Assembly (NCBI GenBank): GCA_022432975.1
Contig: CM039510.1
Location: 9,702,414-9,766,413, forward strand
Direction of reading: 5' to 3'
DNA length: 64,000 bases
Source of the DNA: Begonia masoniana
Taxonomy: Eukaryota > Streptophyta > Magnoliopsida > Cucurbitales > Begoniaceae
How positions within the stretch are numbered: the stretch's first letter is position 1; every line of letters starts with the position of its first letter. The notes under the pieces are model-generated. The model searched no databases, was not told the DNA's origin, and was given only the letters and a program-made list of their open reading frames with translations. The position numbers and the translations under genes are program-made. This document shows, piece by piece, positions 55,783-64,000 of this stretch.

Positions 55783-58700
55783 CTAAGCGAATAACTCCGG
55801 ATATTGGGCTCTAACATCCTCTTGTCTTTCCCACGTGGCTTCCTCTACATTATGATTTCGCCATAAAACTTTCACCAATGGGACCACACGATTGCGTAAC
55901 ACTTTAAGTGACATATCTAATATCTGTATAGGCCTTTCTTCATATGTCAGCGTCGGCATGATATCGAAGTCCACCTGTTTCACGATCTGAGTTGGATCTC
56001 GTACACATTTTCTCAGCATCGAAACATGGAAGACATTATGAACTCCATCCATTGACGCTGGCAACTGTAGTCTGTAAGCCATGTTTCCCACACGCTTCAG
56101 GATGGGAAAAGGGCCAATGAACCGTGGACGGAGCTTTCCTTTCTTACCGAATCTCATTACGCCCTTAAAAGGTGACACCTTCAAGAATACTTCATCACCT
56201 TCGGCAAACTCCAAGTCTCTTCATCTATGGTCCGCATAACTTTTCTGCCGACTCTGAGCAATCTTTATTCGTTGTTTGATAGCAGTTATCACCTCGGACA
56301 TCTGCTGTAATATCTCAGGGCTGATAAGCTTGGTTTCTCCGACCTCATCCCAACACAATGGAGATCTACACTTTCTGTCGTAGAGAGCTTCATATGGAGC
56401 CATGTCAATTGTAGCCTGGTAGCTATTGTTGTAAGCGAACTCCACAAGCGGTAGGTATCTACTCCAAGGAGCATGAAATTCCAGCACGCACGACCTTAAC
56501 ATATCCTCTAGTATTTGAATTGTTCTCTCGAATTGCCCGTCCGTCTGTGGATGCAACGCCGTGCTGAAATCCAACCTGGTGCCCAGGGAGCTTTGCAAGC
56601 TTTTCCAGAACCTCGATGTGAATCTAGGATCTCGGTCAGATACAATCGACACAGGTACCCCATGCAACTTGACAATCTCACTTATGTATAGTTCTGCATA
56701 CTGGTCCATAGAGAATGTCGTCTTCACAGGCAGAAAATGGGCCGACTTCGTCAATCTGTCCACTATGACCCAAATACTGTTATGGCCCTTAGCTGTTCTT
56801 GGTAGGCCAACAACAAAATCCATCGTTATATTCTCCCATTTCCATTTGGGGATCGGGAGAGGTTGAAGCGTTCCACTTGGTCGTTGATGTTCAGCTTTGA
56901 CCTGTTGATATATCATACAAGACTGCACATACTTGGCCACTTCATTCTTCATATTCGGCCACCAGAAGTGAAGTTTCAAGTCTTGATACATCTTCGTGCT
57001 TCCAGGATACACAGAGAAAGAAGATGAATGGGCTTCCGACAAGATGTGCTTCGGTAGCTCTTCGTCTTTCGGAACATACCATCTGTTTTTGAACTTCAGA
57101 ATTCCATCTTCCGAATAACTGAAATCGGAAGAAGCCATTGGTACCTTGCTCACCATATCAGCCATCTCCTTTGAATTGGTCTTCTGGGCTTCCTTAATTC
57201 GGTCCAGGACGGTGGGCCGTAGCGTCAAGTTTGCTAGTATGGCCGACAGCCCAGAGACTATCTCCATATCGAACTTCTGTATCTCCGTCCTCAAAGGCAT
57301 CGACACGGCCGATATAGCTGGTTACATAGTGTCCGACATCCTGCTCAATGCATCGGCTACCACATTGGCTTTTCCCGGGTGGTATTTAATCTCAACATCG
57401 TAATCTTTCACGAATTCTAACCACCGTCTTTGCCTCATATTCAACTCTTTCTGAGTAAAGATGTACTTCAAACTCTTGTGATCAGAAAACACCTCACATG
57501 ATTGTCCATATAGGTGGTGTCTCCATACCTTCAGCGCAAATACAACCGCCGCTAACTCAAGGTCATGAGTAGGGTAGTTTTGCTCGTGGTTTTTCAATTG
57601 TCGGGATGCGTATGCCACTACTTTCCCTTCTTGCATTAATACGCATCCCAAGCCAACCTTGGATGCATCACAGTACACGCTGAATTTACCGTCTTCAACT
57701 GGCAATACTAACAGCGGGGCAGTAGTTAATTTCTGCTTAAGTGTTTGAAAACTTAAATCACAAGCTTCAGACCACCTGAACTTAATTTCCTTCCTCGTTA
57801 AGCTGGTCATAGGCTTCGCTATCACAGAAAATCCCTTGATGAATTTCCTGTAATAACCAGCTCGTCCGATGAAACTCCGTACCTCACTGGCATTCCTCGG
57901 TCTTGGCCATTCTTTCACGGCCAGAATTTTGGCTGGATCCACAGACACTCCTTCAGCAGACACCACGTGGCCAAGGAAATTAATCATGTTCAGCCAAAAT
58001 TCACACTTTGATAGCTTGGCATATAATCGATGTTGTTTTAGAATTGACAGTACAATAGCCAAGTGACCCTCATGTTCGGCTTCACTTCTAGAATACACTA
58101 GGATGTCGTCGATAAATACAATCACAAATTTATCCAGATAGTCCTGGAATACTCTGTTCATTAGATCCATAAATGCTGCCGGAGCATTAGTTAACCCAAC
58201 GACATCACCAAGAACTCGTAATGCCCGTATTGAGTCCTGAATGCGGTCTTTGGAATATCATCAGCTCTTACTTTCAACTGGTAATAACCGGAGCGCAAGT
58301 CAATCTTAGAAAATACCCGAGCCCCTTGTAGTTGGTCAAATAAATCATCGATTCTCGGCAACGGGTACTTATTCTTGATCGTTAACTTGTTCAGCTCACA
58401 GTAGTCAATACACATCCGTAGGGACCCATCCTTCTTCTTGACAAACAAAACGGGAGCATCCCACGGAGAGAAACTGAGGCGCACAAAACCCTTGTCCACC
58501 AACTCTTTCAGCTGAGCCTTCAATTCCTTCAGCTCAATTGGTGCCACACGATACGGATTCTTCGATACTGGTTCCGCACCTGGATATACGTCAATTTCAA
58601 ATTCAAATTCGCGATCAGGTGGCAACCCCGATAGGTCATCTATGAAAACCTCTGGGGAGTCTCGGACTACTGGAATACTTTGAAGTTCATCCTCACCTTG

Positions 58701-60206
58701 TCTTTGAACATCTACTACGTGGGCAAGGAATCCGATGCATCCTGACCTCATTAGCCGTTGAGCTTTCAGGGAAGATATAACAGGCATATGGTGTTTCTTA
58801 GGTACAGCCTGATAAGAGAATTCTACTTCATTTGGGTGTTTAAATGACACTAGCCCGGACCTACAGTTGATGGTGGTATGATGTCTAAACAGCCAATCCA
58901 TCCCCAGAATGACATCGTACCCTTTCATACCGATGACGATAAGGTCGGCGTATAACTTCTGGTTTCCTACTGACACTATATCACCCCGTACCACCTGCTC
59001 GGAATGCATAAACTCTCCGGACGGTAGCATAATGCTGTAGGGCTGGTCTGACGACGTACAATCAACCTTCTGTCTAACTACGAAGTCTACAAACGAATGT
59101 GTGGCCCTCGTGTCCCACAAGGTATAAACATGTGTATCACATATTATAATTGTACCGGTTATTGCCGTGTGCAGATCAACATCATCAACATCTTCCATCA
59201 TTGCAAACACTCTCGGCATGGCTTGACCTGTTCTGGTGTCGGGCATTGGGCAATCCCGAACAAGATGGCCTCCTTTCCCACATCGAAAGCATTGGCCGGT
59301 AGCAAGCCTGCATTCTCCTTTGTGAGGCTTCTGGCACCGCGGGCATACTGAAAGTTGAGGAGCCCCAATTGGTCTATTTCCTTTGTCTTGATAAAGGATG
59401 GCTTCATTGGGCCTTTTAATGCCCCTGTTTTGTTGTTGTTGAGGTTGTAAATTCTGACCTCTTTGTTGTTGTTGTTGCTGTTGAGGAACACTTCGAATAA
59501 TCCCTCTTGGTGAATCTCTTTGTCTCTGGGACTTTATTTCTAAGGCCTCCAACTGATAGGCCTTGGCCACCACTCTTGTGTACGGTGCCTCGTCAAAACC
59601 TCCGATTGTGATTCCTCGCAGAAGATCTATCTTTAGCCCTTGAATGAACTGGTGTACCTTGTTCTCGTCGGTGGCCACCAGGTGTGTTGCATTTCGGGAT
59701 AATGACTCAAATTTTTGAACATATTCAGCCACTGACCGTTGCAGCCGAGAGAATTCAACTAACTTTTCCTTCCTCACACCCCGATCAAAGTACTTCTCGT
59801 AGAAGATTTTCGTGAATCCTTCCCAGCTTAATGCCACGGTAGTGGACTGCACTGTGTCCCACCAAAATCCAGCACTTTCGGTGAGATAGAACCCGGCGTA
59901 AATAACCTTCTTGCTGTCTTCTACTTCTGCATAACTGAACATCTTCTCCATAGCTCGAATCCAAGTTTCAGCACGGGTCAGGTCAGTAGACATTCCATCA
60001 AATGCAGGCGGCTGGAGTCACCGGAATCTGTCTCCACTGTTGTCTCGCGGCGCATTATCACGATTGTTACCCCCATGGTTATTGTTTCTATCATCTTCTC
60101 GGGCCATCATGCATTCAACCATACGTGACTGTGCACCTACCAGTTCGGTTAGTCGGTCAATGGCACGAGAGCTTTCACTTGACTATTCCTGACAACCTCT
60201 CACCAT
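55783..60206 (-). pseudogene. Element C gag-pol polyprotein, few lesions
   Basis: Begins ATG at 60206. In-frame TAG at 60185-60183 and TGA at 60020-60018 (Arg expected in FRRLQPPAF) precede a long open stretch (59993-58191) with gag, zinc knuckle [14 protein letters not shown], a protease region with altered active site ([20 protein letters not shown] in B) and RT. One base is lost near 58195 (VMSLG then TNAPAAF). The next frame carries FIDDILVYS and RNase H ([14 protein letters not shown]), then TAA at 57324-57322, integrase ([27 protein letters not shown]), TGA at 56223-56221 (Arg expected) and the chromodomain-like end [14 protein letters not shown]. The protease Gly-to-Arg change alone should inactivate it. 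Confidence 0.94.
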
Positions 60207-60218
60207 TTCTAATAAACC

Positions 60219-60277
60219 CTATAAACAGAATAACCTAATTTAATAAACAGAACTTTGACAGGAATTTAAACACTTAC
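60219..60277 (-). other. Putative 59-bp intron before the gag start, element C
   Basis: Minus strand: ACT^GTAAGT from 60277 and TCTGTTTATAG^G ending at 60219, 12 nt before the ATG at 60206. Same layout as A and B. Confidence 0.55.
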
Positions 60278-60349
60278 AGTTGGTGGAGCGATCTCACGTG
60301 GCGGGTTGCGCAGTCAGACATTTCACAGAATCGGTTTTAAAACCTTATC

Positions 60350-60361
60350 GCTCTGATACCA
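60350..60361 (-). other. Primer binding site of element C
   Basis: Minus-strand TGGTATCAGAGC, four bases from the 5' LTR end. Confidence 0.92.
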
Positions 60362-60814
60362 CAACTGTGACAGCCCGAAACCGGAACTCGATCGGAGTCC
60401 GAGATCCAAGTCGTCACTCCGGGAAAGAAAATGGATAACGGAGACTATAAAATTTTTTTTTTTTAACAGACAGACAGCGTTATTGGAACAAAAGGATGGA
60501 AAAACGTTTACCAAATGCACTGGACAACTTATGAAAACCAACTGAGCTTTCAGAATCACAGAGAAAGAGAAACGGAAACTAACTCAGAGCTGAGATTACA
60601 GGAATGAGTGACTAAAATGAAGGAACGGAATTAAGCAGGAAAAACAGAAAGAACAGGAATAAACTGAGGCAAACAGAAGAAATTTAAAGCTGGGCGGAAG
60701 ACGTAAGCAGAGAACTGGCGGAAGACTTAGTTTAAAAAGGGCAGCGGTGGATTCAGATACGACAAAATGAACAGGGTTCAGCGGAAGAGGCTGAGTAAAA
60801 CTGGGCGGAAGAGG

Positions 60815-61065
60815 TGGTGACGTCAGCCGGAAGATGCGTGACGTCAGGCAGAGGATACAGACAGCAAACGAAATTCGGATGAGGCGATGACGTCAGCCAG
60901 AAGATGGATGACGTCAGCCGGAAGATACAGACAACAGATGACACCGGATGAGATGATGACGTCAGCCGAAAGATGGATGACGTCAACCGGAAGATACAGA
61001 CAACAGACAACACCGGATGAGATAATTGAACTTTGCGGTGGAGGTGGATGACGTCACCGGTGGAT
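60815..61065. repeat. TGACGTCA-rich repeat module, 5' LTR of C
   Basis: Seven perfect TGACGTCA palindromes within GATGACGTCAGCCGG-type units. It lacks one unit (around GAAGAAGACGTCATCGG) present in the 3' LTR module. Confidence 0.9.
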
Positions 61066-61669
61066 ATACACTTAAACAGCAGTGGACGTGATCGGATGAT
61101 ATAGTCTAAAAGGGGCAGAGTTTGACAACTTTTAACAGAAGACATACGGGCAGGGAGCATCAAAACAGAAGGCATAAGGGTTTCAAACCTTCAAAACCCG
61201 ATTCAAAACAAGATTTTTGAAACACCCTTTGCAGATGATAGATTTCAACTGACAGATTTAAGAAAGACAGACTGCATGGATTGCTCTAGAATTCGAGACC
61301 ATCCATGCAAACCTTAAAACAGGAAAATATTCTAAAACATTTTAGAACATTCAGGACATGAGTTCAACTGTCAAATACAGTGATTTCTAAAGCTGAGACA
61401 TCAGAACTTGTACATTGTTCTAAAAGTAAAACCTCTGAATTAGTACAGAACCTAACATGCAATTGCAGAATCTACCAAAAGGAGAGTTTTTACAAAATTT
61501 ACAACACAACCAGAACTTCCAAAAGACTTTACAGATATAGACATTACAGAAAACTTAAACCTCAGGTCAGAATTTGTCTGGCTGCAGCAACCACACCCCC
61601 ATGAGCTCGATCCACCAGCCACCTATTCATCAGACTGAGGCACGAAGTCCTCATTTTCGAGTTCAGTAC

Positions 61670-62512
61670 CTACATCGGGGAGTTCACCTATGAGTCTAAA
61701 ACTCAGTAAGAACATATATATATATATGCAGTGATGCAAAATGCTATGCATGCGGTTTTTCAGAATTTAGTGACAGTACAGAACATTACGTTTCAGTGGC
61801 AGAGGGGTATAAGTGGGGCTTATAGGGGAACTGGCAAACAGTAGGTGCACTATCAGGCACATTCAGTAGTTTTCAGATTCCCAGGGAGGGATAAAACCAG
61901 AGGGTCCTTGGCAAGGACAATTTTTCAGAATCCCAGGGAGGGATAAAACCAGGGGGCCAATCCCCGTCCCACACTTAACCGGTACATTTCAGTCAGATTT
62001 TATCTTATTTAGTTTCAAACAGTGTACAGAAAACATTTGCATGTCTTTCAGAGAAAACGTGTATGCATGAACAGTGCTTGAACTTAAACAGGCAGAGAGC
62101 AGATGACAGAAATAACAGAACATACGGTGAAACAGAACATAGACAACTCAGAACATAACTATAACCTTTATACCCAAAACAACCCGACAGAACAGAAAAC
62201 CTAGTACCTCCGAGATGTAGGGCCTTAAGGGCCAACCTAATAATATGAACTTACCTGTGGCTGCAGAGTTGATAGTCCTGAACGTCTCGGAAATGCTCGA
62301 ACCTGTACATGCACGTTCAGAAAATAAACAAGTTGCAAATGCTAACAAATAAGTTAGAAGAATTTGTTACAAACTCATTCAAACCCTTAGAAAACAAATT
62401 GGTGTGTTTTCATCCAAAAACAGTGAGTTTTACCAAAGTATCATTATCCTTCACTCCAACCAAAACTCACTTTAAACTTGTCCAAACTTGTTAGCATTAA
62501 AAAGATGCTTAC
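61670..62512 (-). other. Putative spliced-leader block, 5' LTR of C
   Basis: Minus strand: donor 62512, acceptor 62303, mini-exon of 48 nt (62302-62255), donor 62254, acceptor 61670. Introns are 210 and 585 bp. Sites are identical in sequence to the 3' LTR copy. Confidence 0.6.
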
Positions 62513-62904
62513 CCTAGTAGAAAAACAGAAAGGAGCCGAGGAGATCGAAGTAGCTTCGATCGCTGATTGTCGACTGGAAGAGAGAGTGCCGAGAAGAGAA
62601 TGGAGAGAGAGCAGAGAAGTGAAATGAAGAGGGTTTCACATAGAAGGAGGAACTTAGCTTCTTCAACAAGTTGCCAGATGTCACTCAACCATTGGCAATC
62701 TCCCACCAACCTTAATTTCTCCCCAATTTACCCTTCCATGCATTTTAAACTTAGCCTTTAGTTTAGTTAGCCATTAGTTCGGTTCTCCCTTCACTAAATA
62801 CTCCAAAATTTATAATAAAATAGTTATTGTATTTATGGCAATTTAAATTCATACAATAATTCAACAGATTATTACACGACCAAAATGCCGTGTGTTACAT
62901 ATAT

Positions 62905-64000
62905 TCTCATCGTATGGCAGATGGTACATCTTTAGATGATCATTTAACTATTTTTAAGGAAATTGTCTCTGATTTGGAATCCATGGAAGTTAATTATGAT
63001 GAAGATGATTTAGGTTTGATTTTGTTGTGCTCGCTGCCTACTTCGTATGCTACTTTTAGAGATACTATTTTATACAATCGTGATTCTTTAACTCTGGATG
63101 AGATTTATGATGCTTTATTCTCTAAGGAGAAGATGAATAAGCATGTTGGTGGCTCAGAGGCCAAGGGTGAGGACCTTGTTGCGCAGGGAAGACCGCATGA
63201 GGAGAATACTAGTGGGGATAATCGAAGCAAATCGAAATCCAAGAATAACAAGGGTAAGACACGTAAGTACTGCAAGAAGAATGGTCATATTATTGTCGAT
63301 TGTTATAAACTGCAGAACAAGAACAAGAAAACTAGTGATAATCAGAAGGGAAAACAACATGAGAAGTCTGGCGAAGCTAATGTTGCTAAAAATCACAGTG
63401 ATGGTGAACTCCTCGTTGCGTATAACGTTGTTTCGAATCAGAGCGAGGAGTGGATTCTTGATTCTGGCTACACGTTTCATATGTGTCATAATCGAGACTG
63501 GTTTTTAACATATGAAATGATTTCTAGAGGTGCTGTGTTGATGGGAAGTAACGCATCCTGTAGAATTGTTGGCATTGGTACGATCAAAATTAAGATGTTC
63601 GATGGATCCATTCGGACACTTGGTGATGTGAGGCACGTCCCTGACATGAAGAGAAATTGGATCTCTTTGGGTACTCTTGATTCTAAAGGGTACAAGTACA
63701 CTGGTGAAGGTGGAGTTGTGAAGGTCAGCAAAGGTTCTCTTGTCTTGATGAAAGGGCTCAGAAAAACTGTCAGTTTATATGTTATGCAGGGCTCTATAAT
63801 TATAGGAGATGTCGTTGTCGCTAGTTCATTTATGTTTGATTTTGATATTACAAGGCTTTGGCATATGCGTCTGGGTCACATGAGTGAGAATAACATGATC
63901 GAATTAAGCAAAAAAGGACTTATTGATAGGCAGAGTATTACGAAGTTAAAATTTTGCAAGCATTGTGGTTTTGGCAAACAGAAAAAAGTTAAGTTCTCGA
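62905..64000 (+). pseudogene. Copia D gag-pol, continuation, open to window end
   Basis: An open frame of over 360 codons without a stop from MADGTSLDDHL (62914). It covers UBN2-type gag (LGLILLCSLPTSYATFRDTI), a zinc-knuckle remnant with the first Cys replaced by Arg (RKYCKKNGHIIVDC, about 63258-63300), the protease motif WILDSGYTFHMC (about 63454) and GAG-pre-integrase (LWHMRLGHMSE, about 63858; CKHCGFGK, about 63957). Intact here, but its 5' part is broken and separated by element C, so the whole is a pseudogene. Integrase, RT and the 3' LTR lie beyond the window. Confidence 0.9.

Larger units (their letters stand above)
53084..62899 (-). mobile_element. Ty3/Gypsy (Tekay-like) element C, complete
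   Basis: LTRs at 53084-55742 (3') and 60366-62899 (5'), PBS at 60361-60350, gag-pol 60206-55783 on the minus strand, and polypurine-like AAGGTTGGTGGAA before the 3' LTR. Target duplication TATAT lies at 53079-53083 and 62900-62904. The LTRs are very similar apart from about 122 bp present only in the left copy (around 53270-53390) and small indels. Confidence 0.95.
60366..62899 (-). repeat. 5' LTR of element C (2534 bp)
   Basis: Minus-strand TGTAACACACGG...GGGCTGTCACA. Lacks the segment of about 122 bp found in the 3' LTR (junction near 60548). A (TA)n run at 61711-61724 is longer than its partner at 54571. Confidence 0.95.
52134..64000 (+). mobile_element. Ty1/Copia element D (runs off window end), split by element C
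   Basis: 5' LTR 52134-52383, primer site at about 52386, leader, gag start at 52763, insertion of Gypsy element C (53084-62899), then gag/protease/GAG-pre-integrase to the window end. Excising C with one TATAT gives TGTCTATATTCTCATCG, which reads CLYSHRM, the expected gag sequence, confirming the boundaries. Confidence 0.93.

Overview
This is nuclear DNA of a flowering plant, probably a eudicot. Nearly everything in it is LTR-retrotransposon sequence (Ty3/Gypsy chromoviruses of the Tekay/Del type and Ty1/Copia), with one hAT DNA transposon and one Cassandra-type TRIM. The only convincing host gene is an intact class I (hevein-domain, GH19) chitinase at 4619-5776 on the minus strand, with three exons. 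The species cannot be read from the sequence.

Layout. 1-3347: 5' end of a minus-strand Copia element (F) with gag, the start of pol, a leader holding 21 hairpin-forming repeat units, a PBS and the 5' LTR. 3348-4618: no gene seen. 4619-5776: chitinase, with promoter signals to about 6247. 6248-34055: a hAT transposon (net about 3.4 kb) swollen to 27.8 kb and bounded by a perfect 8-bp target duplication (GTAAAAAT). Inside it are a solo LTR (6985-9226), a second solo LTR (11339-13743) and a complete Gypsy element A (13852-33614). Element A in turn contains a Cassandra TRIM in its 5' LTR (15330-16156) and a younger complete Gypsy element B (18162-27612) in its gag zinc knuckle. 35216-39745: degraded minus-strand Copia E with both LTRs. 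40461-43080: solo LTR with ATAGG duplication. 43579-44603: truncated LTR. 45350-52133: decayed Copia material and a tandem duplication with a 100-N assembly gap. 52134-64000: plus-strand Copia D, running off the window, split by complete minus-strand Gypsy element C (53084-62899, duplication TATAT).

Insertion order follows from the nesting. The hAT landed about 0.48 kb upstream of the chitinase start; solo LTRs and A then entered the hAT; B and Cassandra entered A. Removing B or C with one copy of its duplication restores the interrupted reading frame at both sites, which confirms the boundaries.

The most interesting signal is in the Gypsy LTRs. Nine full-length LTR copies from at least six diverged lineages, plus one truncated copy, share one apparent spliced-leader layout: exon 1, a GT-AG intron of 210-601 bp, a mini-exon of 46-57 nt, a second GT-AG intron of 486-643 bp, then exon 3. 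The three elements with internal sequence (A, B, C) add a third intron of 59-65 bp directly before the gag start codon. LTR sequences diverge while the boundaries persist. Downstream of intron 2, most of these lineages carry a different palindromic or tandem-repeat module. Splicing is an inference from sequence and needs RNA evidence.
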